DNA of 64,000 nt from Oscillospiraceae bacterium (GTDB lineage: Bacteria; Bacillota; Clostridia; Oscillospirales; CAG-272). The notes under the pieces were generated by a model. The model did not search any database. It was not told the origin of the DNA and saw only the letters and a list, made by a program, of their open reading frames with translations. Shown one piece after another: positions 38,214-48,748 of this stretch. A program made the translations under genes and the position numbers. Within the stretch, counting starts at the first letter, position 1. Every line of letters starts with the position of its first letter. The DNA lies in assembly GCA_015064885.1 (NCBI GenBank), contig SVRJ01000004.1, positions 1 to 64,000 on the forward strand, given 5' to 3'.

Positions 38214-40142
38214 ATGATAAGCATAGGAGCGGGAGATCTTTCCTTTTCCATAGGAACAAAAACAATACTCGACAGGATATCCTTTTCGCTTGAGGTCGGT
38301 GACAGACTCGGAGTCGTCGGACTGAACGGAAGCGGAAAATCCACTCTTTTTAAATTGATAACGGGAGAATACGAAAGTACGGGCGGCTCGGTATACATTG
38401 CAAGCGGCGCTACCGTCGGCATCCTAAAACAGAACGACGCATTTCTCAGCTGCAAGGAGAATGACACACCGCTTTCGATAATGTATTCCGCCTTCGATCA
38501 TCTGATAAAGGAAGAAGAGCGATTAAAGGAACTGGAAAAGAAAATAGAGATATACGGCAAGCACTGTCCGGAGCATATGACGAACGATTATGCCGAGGCA
38601 TACAAAAGATTCTCGGACAACGGAGGTCTTCAGTTCCGCTCGCGCTGTACCTCTACCCTTCTGAAGATGGGATTTACCGAAAGTGAGATAAACGATTCCG
38701 CGGCAAAGCTGAGCGGAGGTCAGAAGACGCGCCTTGCTCTTGCCAGTCATCTGTGCACAGAGCCTGACATACTGCTTCTCGACGAGCCTACAAACCATCT
38801 TGATATAGGAACACTTTCCTGGCTTGAAGGCGTTCTCGCATCGTATAAAAAGACTCTTCTCGTTATTTCGCACGACCGTCTCTTCCTTGACCGTGTTACG
38901 AACAAGACTCTTTCCATAGAATACGGAAAAGCAAAGCTCTATAAGGGCAACTATACTCAGAGCCTTGCACAAAGGAAGGAGGACAGAGCGGCAGCCGAAA
39001 AGGCGTATATCCTTCAGCAAAAGGAGATCGCTCATCAGGAGGCGGTAATAGCAAAGCAAAAGCAATTCAACCGAGAGAGAAACATCAAAATGGCGGAGAG
39101 CCGGCAGAAAGCGCTTGACAGAATGGTTCTCGTAGAAAAACCGAAGTCTGATCCCGCAAAGATGAAGCTGACCTTCAACCGATCGCTTGACGGCGGAAAC
39201 GAGGTCATCATCTGCAAAAAGGTCACTGCGGGCTACGGTGACAATATTCTCTTCTCCGACCTCGACCTCCTTGTATCAAAGCAGGAAAAAGCATTTATCA
39301 TCGGAGGAAACGGGTGCGGTAAGTCAACACTGATAAAAATAATTCTCTCAAAACTCATGCCTATATCGGGTAAGGTCGTTATGGGATACAACGTCCGAAT
39401 AGGATACTACGATCAGGAAAACCAAAATCTCGACGAGAGCAAGACCGTCCTTGCCGAGCTATGGGATGCCTATCCCAAAATGGCTGAAAAGGACGTGCGA
39501 TCTACTCTTGCTTCCTTTCTGTTCTCTTATGCAGACACAGAAAAGCCGATCTCCGTACTCAGCGGAGGAGAACGCGCAAGGCTCACTCTTGCCAAGCTTA
39601 TGCTTTCAGACAACAACTGCCTCGTTCTTGACGAGCCGACAAACCATCTCGATATAAATTCACGCGAGGTACTTGAGGATGCTCTTGAAAGATATACCGG
39701 AACCATCCTTTGCGTTTCACACGACAGATATCTTATAAATAAGCTGGCAAGCAGGATAATAGAGATCGCGCCCAAGGGCTTCACCGTTCCCTCCATTGAA
39801 TGCAAGGTCACGCCCGGTAAGGCATACGAGGAGTTCTGCGAATTCAAGGAGACAAGAGAGCGAAGCGGCATGCAAGGCGCGGAAGTGCAGATCCCCCAAC
39901 GCACAGCCGGAAAGGATGACTATCTTGCAAGCAAGCGCGATCTTGCCGAACAAAGAAAACAGCAACGGCTTATAGAAAAGCTGACAAGAGAGTCCGAGCA
40001 GCTTGAGCATGAGCTTTCCGAAATAGAGAAAAAAATGAGCGGTGAGCTTTCCACCGATTATCATGCTTTGGCAGAGCTCTGTGAAAGGAAGGACGCCATT
40101 GAGGAGCGGTTGCTTGAGATATACGAGGTAATAATGAAATAA
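38214..40142 (+). CDS. ABC-F family ATP-binding protein
   Basis: 642 aa; two ABC modules ([42 protein letters not shown]), DEPTNHLDI twice; no TM domain. Confidence 0.95.
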   Translation: MISIGAGDLSFSIGTKTILDRISFSLEVGDRLGVVGLNGSGKSTLFKLITGEYESTGGSVYIASGATVGILKQNDAFLSCKENDTPLSIMYSAFDHLIKEEERLKELEKKIEIYGKHCPEHMTNDYAEAYKRFSDNGGLQFRSRCTSTLLKMGFTESEINDSAAKLSGGQKTRLALASHLCTEPDILLLDEPTNHLDIGTLSWLEGVLASYKKTLLVISHDRLFLDRVTNKTLSIEYGKAKLYKGNYTQSLAQRKEDRAAAEKAYILQQKEIAHQEAVIAKQKQFNRERNIKMAESRQKALDRMVLVEKPKSDPAKMKLTFNRSLDGGNEVIICKKVTAGYGDNILFSDLDLLVSKQEKAFIIGGNGCGKSTLIKIILSKLMPISGKVVMGYNVRIGYYDQENQNLDESKTVLAELWDAYPKMAEKDVRSTLASFLFSYADTEKPISVLSGGERARLTLAKLMLSDNNCLVLDEPTNHLDINSREVLEDALERYTGTILCVSHDRYLINKLASRIIEIAPKGFTVPSIECKVTPGKAYEEFCEFKETRERSGMQGAEVQIPQRTAGKDDYLASKRDLAEQRKQQRLIEKLTRESEQLEHELSEIEKKMSGELSTDYHALAELCERKDAIEERLLEIYEVIMK

Positions 40143-40229
40143 AATGCACAAATATTCATCGCGATTGCATATTTATTCATTCATTTAGCTGTTTTTTTCG
40201 ATAATTTTACATTTTTTTGCGAAAAGCTA

Positions 40230-40258
40230 TTGACTTATCGGCAAATTCGTATTATAAT
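40230..40258 (+). promoter_or_regulatory. Promoter TTGACT-N17-TATAAT
   Basis: Direct reading, upstream of serC. Confidence 0.8.
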
Positions 40259-40383
40259 ATTTAGTATATTTTAAAGATTGCGTTGAAACAATGCCCGATC
40301 AAGAAGATCAGGCTCGACGCGGTACATTTAATTTTATTCGTATGAAAGGAAATCGCCCGCCTTGCGAGCGAACGGTTACACAC

Positions 40384-41469
40384 ATGAACAGAGTTTACAA
40401 TTTCTCGGCAGGTCCCTCCATGCTTCCCTTGAGCGTACTTGAAAAGGCGCAGTCAGAGCTCGTTTGCTATGGCTCCTCGGGTATGAGCGTAATGGAAATG
40501 AGCCACAGATCGCCGGATTACGAAGAAATTATCAAGTCCGCAGAAGCTCTTCTCCGCAAGCTCATGAATATCCCCGACAACTACAAGGTCCTGTTCTTAC
40601 AGGGTGGTGCTTCCACACAGTTCGCATCCGTTCCTCTTAATCTTCTTCCCGTAGGCGGAAAAGCTGATTACATCGTTTCGGGTCAGTTCTCCGGTAAGGC
40701 TTACAAGGAGGCAAAGAAGTACGGTGACGTAGTGGTTGCCGCTACAAGCGAGGCTGATACGTTCTCGCACATTCCTTCGTTCGACAAAGATTCCTTCCGT
40801 AAGGATGCGGCATACGTTCACGTCTGCTACAACAACACGATCTACGGAACAAAATTTGCCTCGGTGCCCGATACGGGAGATATTCCGCTTGTTGCTGATA
40901 TGTCCTCCTGCATTCTTTCGGAACCGGTAGACGTTTCAAAGTTCGGCGTTATTTACGCAGGAGCTCAGAAGAATATGGCTCCCGCGGGCCTCACGGTCGT
41001 TATAGTCAGAGAGGATCTTCTCGGAAACGCACGTCCCGAGACACCTTCCATGCTTGACTGGAAGCTCATGGCCGACAATGATTCTATGTACAACACTCCT
41101 CCTTGCTACGCTATCTATATGGCTAAGCTCGTATACGAATGGCTTCTCGACCTCGGAGGTCTTGAGGTAATGAAGAAGATGAACGAAAAGAAGGCTGCTC
41201 TTCTTTACGACTATCTCGACAGCCAGGACTACTATAAGGCTCCGGTTCACAAGGACTCGAGATCTATGATGAACGTTACCTTTGTAACAGGCAACGCTGA
41301 TCTTGACAAGAAATTCGCTTCCGAAGCAGGCAAGGCAGGACTCAAGAACCTCAAGGGTCACCGCTCTGTAGGAGGAATGAGAGCTTCCATATATAATGCA
41401 ATGCCGTATGAAGGCGTTGTCGCCCTCGTTGAATTTATGAAGAAATTTGCTGAGGAAAATCAGAAATAA
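40384..41469 (+). CDS. serC: Phosphoserine aminotransferase
   Basis: Start MNRVYNFSAGPSMLPLSVLEKAQ at 40384; FLQGGAST, AGAQKNMAPAG PLP-lysine motif; SVGGMRASIYNAMP. Confidence 0.96.
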   Translation: MNRVYNFSAGPSMLPLSVLEKAQSELVCYGSSGMSVMEMSHRSPDYEEIIKSAEALLRKLMNIPDNYKVLFLQGGASTQFASVPLNLLPVGGKADYIVSGQFSGKAYKEAKKYGDVVVAATSEADTFSHIPSFDKDSFRKDAAYVHVCYNNTIYGTKFASVPDTGDIPLVADMSSCILSEPVDVSKFGVIYAGAQKNMAPAGLTVVIVREDLLGNARPETPSMLDWKLMADNDSMYNTPPCYAIYMAKLVYEWLLDLGGLEVMKKMNEKKAALLYDYLDSQDYYKAPVHKDSRSMMNVTFVTGNADLDKKFASEAGKAGLKNLKGHRSVGGMRASIYNAMPYEGVVALVEFMKKFAEENQK

Positions 41470-41486
41470 GTAAAGGATACATCACT

Positions 41487-42650
41487 ATGAAAAACGTAAA
41501 GCTTATGAATAAAATAGCGAAGGTCGGCACCGATAAGCTCGACCCGAGCGTATACAACGTAGGAGCAGACGTTACCGGAGAGGACGCTATAATGGTCCGC
41601 TCGGCTGCGCTCCACGATCTCGAATTCGATAAAAACCTCAAGGCTATCGCAAGATGCGGTGCCGGAGTAAACAACATTCCGATAGACAGATGCTCTGAAA
41701 ACGGTATAGTTGTATTCAACACTCCGGGTGCCAACGCAAACGGAGTAAAGGAGCTTGCACTTTGTGCGCTTCTCCTTGCCGCACGCGACGTAACCGGCGG
41801 AATCGAGTGGGCTCTTACGCTCAAGGACGATCCGAATGCGGCAAAGGCCGTTGAAGCCGGAAAGAGCGCATTCGCAGGAAACGAGCTTCTCGGAAAGACT
41901 CTCGGTGTTATCGGCCTCGGTGCTATCGGTGGTCTCGTGGCAAACGCTGCCGCAAGCCTCGGTATGAACGTCATCGGCTGCGACCCGTACATAACGGTTG
42001 AAGGTGCATGGAGCCTTTCAAGTGCTGTAAAGAAGGCTGCTTCCTATGAGGACGTATACAAGGCTGCTGACTACGTTACCATCCACGTTCCCTCTACCCC
42101 CACTACCAAGAACATGATCAATGCCGAAGCGATCGCCATGATGAAAGACGGTGTAAAGATAATCAACCTCTCCCGTGCAGATCTCGTAAATGCGGCAGAC
42201 GTCAAGGCAGCTCTTGAATCGGGTAAGGTAAAGAGATACGTAACAGACTTCCCCACACCTGAAACCATCGGTGTCAAAGGAATAGTCAACATTCCTCATC
42301 TCGGTGCTTCCACAGAAGAGAGCGAGGACAACTGTGCCGTTATGGCAGCTCTTCAGCTTGATACCTTCCTCAGAACGGGTAACATCAAGAACTCGGTAAA
42401 CTATCCCAACGTTTTTCTTCCCTACGGCGGACATTCGAGAATTTGCGTATTCCACAAGAACATTCCCAACATGATCTCAAGCGTAACAAGCGCAGTCTCC
42501 TCTTTCAATATCAATATTGAAAATGCGGCTAACGCCTCCAAGGGTGATAACGCTTACACGCTTATGGAAGTATTCGGAGATATTCCCGCAGAACTCAAAG
42601 AAAAGATCGGTTCAATAGACGGCGTATCGAGAGTTAATATTATTAAATAA
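41487..42650 (+). CDS. serA: D-3-phosphoglycerate dehydrogenase
   Basis: 387 aa; IARCGAGVNNIPID, LGVIGLGAIGGLVANAAASLGM, ACT-like C-terminus; adjacent serC. Confidence 0.94.
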   Translation: MKNVKLMNKIAKVGTDKLDPSVYNVGADVTGEDAIMVRSAALHDLEFDKNLKAIARCGAGVNNIPIDRCSENGIVVFNTPGANANGVKELALCALLLAARDVTGGIEWALTLKDDPNAAKAVEAGKSAFAGNELLGKTLGVIGLGAIGGLVANAAASLGMNVIGCDPYITVEGAWSLSSAVKKAASYEDVYKAADYVTIHVPSTPTTKNMINAEAIAMMKDGVKIINLSRADLVNAADVKAALESGKVKRYVTDFPTPETIGVKGIVNIPHLGASTEESEDNCAVMAALQLDTFLRTGNIKNSVNYPNVFLPYGGHSRICVFHKNIPNMISSVTSAVSSFNINIENAANASKGDNAYTLMEVFGDIPAELKEKIGSIDGVSRVNIIK

Positions 42651-42656
42651 CAAACT

Positions 42657-42687
42657 GCGCCAAAGCATCAAACGCTTTGGCGCTTTT
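42657..42687 (+). terminator. serA terminator
   Basis: gcgccaaagc-atcaaac-gctttggcgctttt. Confidence 0.85.
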
Positions 42688-42701
42688 ATTTGGAGAACGG
42701 T

Positions 42702-44036
42702 ATGTGTAAAGTAAACTATTCAAAGCTCATTGACGTAAATAAGGCGTACGACGTGGCAGTAGTCGGAGGCGGCCCTGCAGGAATATGCGCGGCGGTAAGT
42801 GCCGCACGCGAGGGTGCAAACGTTATCCTCATCGAAAGACACGGTGTTCTCGGCGGAAACCTCACCGCCGGATATATAAGTCCTATTCTCGGGGCGGTTT
42901 CCGAGGGAACAATGTATGACGAGATAAGTGACCTTCTTGCAGAAAACCACAAAGGCGCACGCGAGGTCATAACGAGAAACGGCAAGGAAATACACATAGA
43001 TCATGAGGAGGCCAAGCAGATACTTACCCGTCTCGTTGCAGATAGCGGAGCAAGCTTTCTTCTTTCCACCGCACTTGCCGACATAGTAAAGTCAGACGGC
43101 GGAGACTACGTACTGCTTCTCTGCGGTCAAAGCGGTATTTTCGGTGTAAAAGCGAAAATAGTTATAGACTGCACGGGCGACGGTCTTGCCTCCTACCTTC
43201 TCGGGGCGGAAATAAAAACAGGACGCGAAAGCGACGGAAGAGTTCAGCCATGCACAATAGAATTCGTTGTTGAAAACGTTGACGAGAGTATCGGTATTGC
43301 GGCATGGGGCGGAAGCGACCCGGTTAAAGTTCCTGCGGGCGAATTTGCAGGAATGGAATACAGAGAGCTTTGCAAGCTTAAGAACAAAGAGGGCGAGCTT
43401 CCCGAAAACGTTACTATAGTCCGTCTCCATAGGACGTTCTATGATGGTGAGCGTTCTGTAAATGCGACTCAGGTAAACGGTATAGATTCAACAGATCCGT
43501 ACGACGTATCAAGAGCAGAGACAGATCTCCGCTCTCAGATAGGCTCTATCCATCTGTTTCTGAAGAAATACGTTCCCGGTTTTGAGAACTGCACTATAAA
43601 GGGCTCTGCCTCAACTCTCGGTGTAAGAGAGTCAAGAAGAGTGTGCGGTCTTTCTTCGGTGGAGGACGCCGACGTTGAATGCGGAAACAAGAAATCAGAC
43701 GTCGTTGTTCACAACGCTTGGTTCCTTATAGACATACACAACCCGTCCGGCGGAGGTCAGGCAGAGGGACACTCACAGCCGGCAAAGCCGTACGATATCC
43801 CGCTCGGTGCACTTATCCCGAGAGGGGTAAAAAATCTCCTCACGGCAGGCAGATGTATATCCGGTTCTCACCGAGCCCACGCCTCTTATCGGGTAATGTC
43901 GATCTGTATGGCTACCGGCGAAGCGGCAGGCGTCACAGCGTCTATCGCTTTGAAAAAGGGTATCCCCGTGGCGGAGGTAAACGCGACCGACGTGCAAAGC
44001 GTCCTTTCAAACAGAGGAATCAAGCTGTTTGACTGA
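42702..44036 (+). CDS. FAD-dependent oxidoreductase
   Basis: VAVVGGGPAGICAAVSAAREGANVILIERHGVLGGNLTAGY; AGRCISGSHRAHASYRVMSICMATGEAAG. Confidence 0.9.
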   Translation: MCKVNYSKLIDVNKAYDVAVVGGGPAGICAAVSAAREGANVILIERHGVLGGNLTAGYISPILGAVSEGTMYDEISDLLAENHKGAREVITRNGKEIHIDHEEAKQILTRLVADSGASFLLSTALADIVKSDGGDYVLLLCGQSGIFGVKAKIVIDCTGDGLASYLLGAEIKTGRESDGRVQPCTIEFVVENVDESIGIAAWGGSDPVKVPAGEFAGMEYRELCKLKNKEGELPENVTIVRLHRTFYDGERSVNATQVNGIDSTDPYDVSRAETDLRSQIGSIHLFLKKYVPGFENCTIKGSASTLGVRESRRVCGLSSVEDADVECGNKKSDVVVHNAWFLIDIHNPSGGGQAEGHSQPAKPYDIPLGALIPRGVKNLLTAGRCISGSHRAHASYRVMSICMATGEAAGVTASIALKKGIPVAEVNATDVQSVLSNRGIKLFD

Positions 44037-44209
44037 ACTGTTTAATTCGAGCCTTCCGAAAGGATCATATGCTTTTCGGGAGACTCGGTTGTCTTTTTTA
44101 ATCCTACGAAACATTTTTTAAAATTCACAAAAATTTTTTCTAAAAAGGCGTAGACTTTTACGCCTTTTTCTTGATATATATTTATGAGGGGTACCGTAAG
44201 GAGGAACGT

Positions 44210-44767
44210 ATGGACGACAGAACAATAATAAATCTCTTCTTTGACCGTTCTGAGGACGCGATAAAAGAGCTTGACATCAAATACGGTAAGTGTTGCCATG
44301 AGCTCTCTTACTCGATAGTGGGAAACAGGCAGGATGCTGAGGAATGCGTAAACGATTCATATCTCGGCGTATGGAACGCAATACCACCCAAAAGACCTAA
44401 TCCTCTGCTCGCATTCGTTTGCAAAATAGTACGCAATATCTCAATAAACAGATTTAATGCGAACAAGGCGAAAAAGAGGAACACCGAATATGATATTTCC
44501 CTTGAAGAGCTTGGCGATATAATAGAAGATCCAAATACGTTAGAGAGCGAATACGCTGAAAAAGAAATACTCGGATACATAGAAGAATTTCTCGATATGC
44601 AAACTCAGGAAAACAGAGTGATCTTCATTCGAAGATACTGGTTCTCCGACTCACTCGCAGATATAGGAAAATACACAAGCATGAGCAAAAAAGCCGTTGC
44701 GGCAAGACTCAGAAGAATGCGTGAAAAGCTGAAAGTATACTTGGAAGAAAGGGGTATAACCGTATGA
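44210..44767 (+). CDS. ECF-type sigma-70 factor
   Basis: Start MDDRTIINLFFDRSEDAI after AAGGAGG; DAEECVNDSYLGVWNAIPP; ENRVIFIRRYWFSDSLADIGKYTSMSKKAVAARLRRMREKLK. Confidence 0.9.
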   Translation: MDDRTIINLFFDRSEDAIKELDIKYGKCCHELSYSIVGNRQDAEECVNDSYLGVWNAIPPKRPNPLLAFVCKIVRNISINRFNANKAKKRNTEYDISLEELGDIIEDPNTLESEYAEKEILGYIEEFLDMQTQENRVIFIRRYWFSDSLADIGKYTSMSKKAVAARLRRMREKLKVYLEERGITV

Positions 44768-46041
44768 CGAAAAAAGATTTTTCATTAATGCTCGGAAATA
44801 TCGGCGATAAGTATATCGTCGAGGCGTACGCCTACGTTGAATCACACAAAAGAAAGTTCATATCAAAGCGGTGGATAGCGCTTGCGGCGTGTATAATTCT
44901 GATAGCGGCAGCGTTTCCCATTGGGATCATGTTACAAAACAGCGTATGGTTTGTGCCGGTCGGCACCGGGCCTATTACCACCGCGCCTACAGTGGTTACA
45001 GATCCGCCTCCTTCGCACGTACATGAGTGGGGAAAGTGGAGTCTTATCAGGATGGCAACGGCAAGTGAGGAAGGTCTTGAAGAAAGAGTCTGTGAATGCG
45101 GTGAAAAGGAAACCAATGCCTTCCCCTTAGGTTCTGAAGGACTCGAATACAAATTGAAAGAAAATGAAACGAACGAAATAATTATAACGGGAATAGGAAC
45201 GTGTACGGATATAGAGCTTGTAATCGGTACTTATATTGACGGATATAGAGTAACAGAGCTGGCTGAAGAAGTATTCAATGATCGCTATGACATTACTTCT
45301 GTAGAAATTCCATATAGTATTACAAGTATAAGCAAAGGGGCGTTTTCGGGGTGCAGACGCATTAAAAAAGTTATACTTCCGGATGGACTTATACAGATAA
45401 GTGAAAAAGCGTTCAAGGATTGCTCGTCACTAATAAGTATCAAGCTGCCTGATGGTCTCAGAATATTGGGCGATAGAGCTTTCGCTTGTTGTTATGAACT
45501 AAGTAACGTCACTATACCGAAAAGCATAGAAGAAATAGGACTCAGGGCGTTCTACGAATGCTTCTCGCTGAAAAACATCAACCTCCCGTCAAGTATAAAG
45601 AAAATGGGTAACGGAATCTTTATGAGATGTACAACTCTTAACAGCGTAACTATAGAAAACGGAATTACCGAGATCCCGACTCAGATGTTCTATCATTGCA
45701 CTTCTCTAAATAACGTCATTATTCCCGAAAGTGTAAAAGTCATTAATAATGAAGCATTTGAAGGATGCACAGTGCTTGAAAGCATAACACTCCACGACGG
45801 TATCACCTCAATAGGATCATACGCTTTTAAAAGCTGCCCGTCACTTCATAGCATATATATACCGAGATATCTTAAAGAAATCAAACTGCAAACGTTTCAC
45901 AGTTGTCAGTCTCTTAAAGACATAACATTCAACGGCACAAAAGCAGAATGGGTGGCTATTCCGAAATCCCGTGAGTGGGAGCCATCCTTCAAAGACTACA
46001 CTATCCACTGCACCGACGGTGACATAAAGAAGGGTGAATAA
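44764..46041 (+). CDS. Single-pass membrane protein with extracellular BspA-type (LRR_5) leucine-rich repeats
   Basis: 425 aa; TM WIALAACIILIAAAFPIGIML; ~23-residue repeats 'LPDGLxxISEKAFKDCSSLISIKLPDGLRILGDRAFACC...'; overlaps the sigma gene stop by 4 bp. Confidence 0.9.
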   Translation: MTKKDFSLMLGNIGDKYIVEAYAYVESHKRKFISKRWIALAACIILIAAAFPIGIMLQNSVWFVPVGTGPITTAPTVVTDPPPSHVHEWGKWSLIRMATASEEGLEERVCECGEKETNAFPLGSEGLEYKLKENETNEIIITGIGTCTDIELVIGTYIDGYRVTELAEEVFNDRYDITSVEIPYSITSISKGAFSGCRRIKKVILPDGLIQISEKAFKDCSSLISIKLPDGLRILGDRAFACCYELSNVTIPKSIEEIGLRAFYECFSLKNINLPSSIKKMGNGIFMRCTTLNSVTIENGITEIPTQMFYHCTSLNNVIIPESVKVINNEAFEGCTVLESITLHDGITSIGSYAFKSCPSLHSIYIPRYLKEIKLQTFHSCQSLKDITFNGTKAEWVAIPKSREWEPSFKDYTIHCTDGDIKKGE

Positions 46042-46058
46042 AGTAACCTTTTACTCTC

Positions 46059-46088
46059 CCCCCGAAGGCGTTATCGCCTTTGGGGGAA
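46059..46088 (+). terminator. Terminator hairpin cccccgaaggcg/cgcctttggggg
   Basis: Inverted repeat directly after the LRR gene. Confidence 0.7.
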
Positions 46089-46137
46089 GCTTTTACATTT
46101 TTTTTTGAAATTTCTCAAAAAACTTTTGAAAAAGGTA

Positions 46138-46166
46138 TTGACAAACGTTTTGATTTGTGGTATAAT
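46138..46166 (+). promoter_or_regulatory. Promoter TTGACA-N17-TATAAT of tRNA-Met
   Basis: Direct reading. Confidence 0.85.
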
Positions 46167-46185
46167 ATTTAGGCGCTGAAGAGAT

Positions 46186-46262
46186 GGGCCATTAGCTCAG
46201 TTGGTTAGAGCTACCGGCTCATAACCGGTCGGTCCGGGGTTCGAGTCCCTGATGGCCCACCA
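46186..46262 (+). tRNA. tRNA-Met (CAT)
   Basis: gggccattagctcagttggttagagctaccggctcataaccggtcggtccggggttcgagtccctgatggcccacca; cloverleaf with anticodon CAT and encoded CCA. Confidence 0.93.
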
Positions 46263-46284
46263 AGACAAATTCCATCTTAAAGCG

Positions 46285-46322
46285 AAAAGATTGCCGAGGA
46301 ATATTCCTCGGCAATCTTTTTT
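46285..46322 (+). terminator. tRNA-Met terminator
   Basis: agattgccgagga-atat-tcctcggcaatctttttt. Confidence 0.85.
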
Positions 46323-46342
46323 ATAAAAATTTCCGCTTTCTA

Positions 46343-46371
46343 TTGACTTATTGCAAATAATGTGATATAAT
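46343..46371 (+). promoter_or_regulatory. Promoter TTGACT-N17-TATAAT
   Basis: Direct reading, upstream of mtlD. Confidence 0.8.
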
Positions 46372-46441
46372 TTTATGTATGAATTTATTTTAATTTCAAA
46401 ATATATTTATGCCGCCTTTGTGCGGCGGAACGGAGATTATT

Positions 46442-47668
46442 ATGAACGCAGTTATGTATGGTGCCGGCAATATCGGCAGAGGCTTTATAGCACAGAGATT
46501 TTATCTTTCCGGATTTCACACGACATTTATCGACGTTAACGAAAGCGTTGTAAACGCCATAAACGAGAGAGGAAGATATCCTATTCACGTTACAAAGGGT
46601 ACAAAATTTGAGGCTGAGTACGTTGAAAACGTAAGCGCCGTAAACGGCAGAGACGAGGAAGCTGTTGTAAACACAATTGCAGGCTGCGACATTATGGCTA
46701 CCGCTCTCGGAGTTAACATTCTCCCCTTTGTTGCTCCTCTTATAGCAAAGGCTATTGTAAAGAGACACAAGGAATCGGGTGCTCCCCTGAACATTCTCAT
46801 ATGCGAAAATCTTATCGGCTCCAACGAATATCTCTGCGGGCTCGTTAAAAAATACATTCCCGAGGAGGACGAGCAGTATTTCAACGATATGGTAGGCTTT
46901 GTTTGCGTCTGCGTAGGACGTACCGTTCCTCCCACGGCGCCCGAATTTCTCGAGGCTGATTCGCTCGCTATATGTGCCGAGCCCTACAGTGAGCTTCCGG
47001 TTGACGCCAAGGGCTTCCGTCCCGTAGGTTGTGAGTATCCGCCTATCCTCGGTCTTGTTCCCTTCTCTCCCTTCAGCTACTTCATAGAAAGAAAGCTTCT
47101 CATACACAATATGGGACACGCTCTTATGGCTTACATGGGCTGGCTCAAGGGTCATAAATTCATATTTGAGGTTGCTTGTGACGGTGAGATAAAGTATATT
47201 CTCACACGCGCTCTTCTCGAATCCTCTCGCGCTCTTGCGGTTCGCCACGGTGCTTCTCTCGACGATACTCTCCAGTTTGTAGAAGATCTCGTCGTAAGAT
47301 TCGAAAACAAGCTTCTCGTTGACAGCCTTGACAGAGTGGGCCGTGATCCCAAGAGAAAGCTCTCTAAGAACGACAGACTCGTCGGCGCGTTCAATTGCGT
47401 TCGTGAAAGCGGAAAAATCCCCGCTCACATCGCGGTAGGCATCGCGGCGGCACTCTTGTTCGACAATCCCGAAGACGCGGCAGCGGTTGAAATTTCGACC
47501 TTCACAAAGGAAAACGGTGTAAAGGCAGCTCTTGAAAAGTACTGTGAGATAACCGCGGACGAAGACGTCGCTATGATAAGCGAATTCTACTTTATGCTTA
47601 AGGACGGCAAGCCTTTTGCGGAATTCGTTGAAAAGCTTTCATCCTACAAGGACGCAGCTTCACACTGA
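46442..47668 (+). CDS. mtlD: Mannitol-1-phosphate 5-dehydrogenase-like protein
   Basis: Start MNAVMYGAGNIGRGFIAQRFYLSGFHTTFIDVNESVV at 46442; ICENLIGSNEYL; family-typical C-terminal half. Confidence 0.88.
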   Translation: MNAVMYGAGNIGRGFIAQRFYLSGFHTTFIDVNESVVNAINERGRYPIHVTKGTKFEAEYVENVSAVNGRDEEAVVNTIAGCDIMATALGVNILPFVAPLIAKAIVKRHKESGAPLNILICENLIGSNEYLCGLVKKYIPEEDEQYFNDMVGFVCVCVGRTVPPTAPEFLEADSLAICAEPYSELPVDAKGFRPVGCEYPPILGLVPFSPFSYFIERKLLIHNMGHALMAYMGWLKGHKFIFEVACDGEIKYILTRALLESSRALAVRHGASLDDTLQFVEDLVVRFENKLLVDSLDRVGRDPKRKLSKNDRLVGAFNCVRESGKIPAHIAVGIAAALLFDNPEDAAAVEISTFTKENGVKAALEKYCEITADEDVAMISEFYFMLKDGKPFAEFVEKLSSYKDAASH

Positions 47669-47697
47669 ATATTATCCTTACGAAAGGACACACTTAA

Positions 47698-48705
47698 ATG
47701 AACAAGGTTTATATCCCCGACGGTTACAAGCCGAGTCTTGATGCATATCAGACACAGAGGGCTATCGAATATATAAAACGCACGTTCCAGTCGGATTTCT
47801 CCTCCGCTCTTCACCTCAAGAGAGTTTCCGCGCCTCTTTTCGTTACCGAGGAGTCGGGACTTAACGATAATCTGAGCGGTGTCGAGCGTGCAGTATCCTT
47901 TGACGTTCCCGCAATAGGCCTTGATGCGCAGGTAGTACATTCGCTCGCAAAGTGGAAGAGACTCGCTCTGAAGCGTTACGGCTTCGGTGTCGGCGAAGGT
48001 CTTTATACAGACATGAACGCTATCCGCAGAGACGAGGAGCTTGACAACATCCATTCGATATACGTTGACCAATGGGACTGGGAAAAGGTCATAACGAAGG
48101 AAACGAGAACTCTCGATTATCTGAGGCTGATAGTACGCGCTATCGTAAACGCGATCTGCGATACGAACGATCAGCTCCACGTAAGATTTCCGCAGTTATC
48201 AACGAAGCTCTGCAGAGAGGTATCCTTCATAACGACGCAGGAGCTTGAGGATCTTTATCCCGACCTTACGCCCGTAGAGCGTGAGGATGCGTACCTCAAG
48301 GAGCACAAGACGGCATTTATAATGCAGATAGGAGAGAAGCTCAGATCGGGCAAGCCGCACGGAAGCAGGGCACCGGACTATGATGACTGGCAGCTCAACG
48401 GTGACCTGCTCTTCTGGAACGACGTTCTCGGTCACGCGCTCGAGATATCCTCAATGGGTATCCGTGTTGATGAAAAGTCTCTCGACTATCAGCTCACGGC
48501 GTCAGGACACGATGAAAGACGCGCTCTTCCCTTCCACAAAATGCTTCTCTCAGGCGAGCTTCCCCTTACTATAGGAGGCGGTATCGGTCAGTCGAGACTC
48601 TGTATGCTTATGATCGGCTGCGCTCACATCGGTGAAGTTCAGTCAAGCATATGGGACAGCGAAACTATCAGAGTTTGTGAAAAAGCGGGAGTACCGTTAC
48701 TTTAA
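47698..48705 (+). CDS. asnA: Aspartate-ammonia ligase (asparagine synthetase A)
   Basis: 335 aa; VTEESGLNDNLSGVERAVSFD, SIYVDQWDWEKVI, GGGIGQSRLCMLMIG. Confidence 0.96.
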   Translation: MNKVYIPDGYKPSLDAYQTQRAIEYIKRTFQSDFSSALHLKRVSAPLFVTEESGLNDNLSGVERAVSFDVPAIGLDAQVVHSLAKWKRLALKRYGFGVGEGLYTDMNAIRRDEELDNIHSIYVDQWDWEKVITKETRTLDYLRLIVRAIVNAICDTNDQLHVRFPQLSTKLCREVSFITTQELEDLYPDLTPVEREDAYLKEHKTAFIMQIGEKLRSGKPHGSRAPDYDDWQLNGDLLFWNDVLGHALEISSMGIRVDEKSLDYQLTASGHDERRALPFHKMLLSGELPLTIGGGIGQSRLCMLMIGCAHIGEVQSSIWDSETIRVCEKAGVPLL

Positions 48706-48712
48706 TGAATAT

Positions 48713-48741
48713 AAAAAGCCTCGCATCGCGCGAGGCTTTTT
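48713..48741. terminator. asnA terminator
   Basis: aaaaagcctcgc-atcgc-gcgaggcttttt. Confidence 0.85.
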
Positions 48742-48748
48742 ACGTTTA

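Noticed and set aside
40259-40383. Structured serC leader RNA as a possible riboswitch
   Set aside because: Roughly 120-nt leader with modest pairing, no terminator and no known motif I can recognise; not enough support without covariation.
44041-44172. Possible riboswitch between the oxidoreductase and the sigma gene
   Set aside because: Only short weak hairpins (cttccgaaagg...cttttcgg; aaaggcgtagacttttacgccttttt, the latter terminator-like); no recognisable aptamer core.
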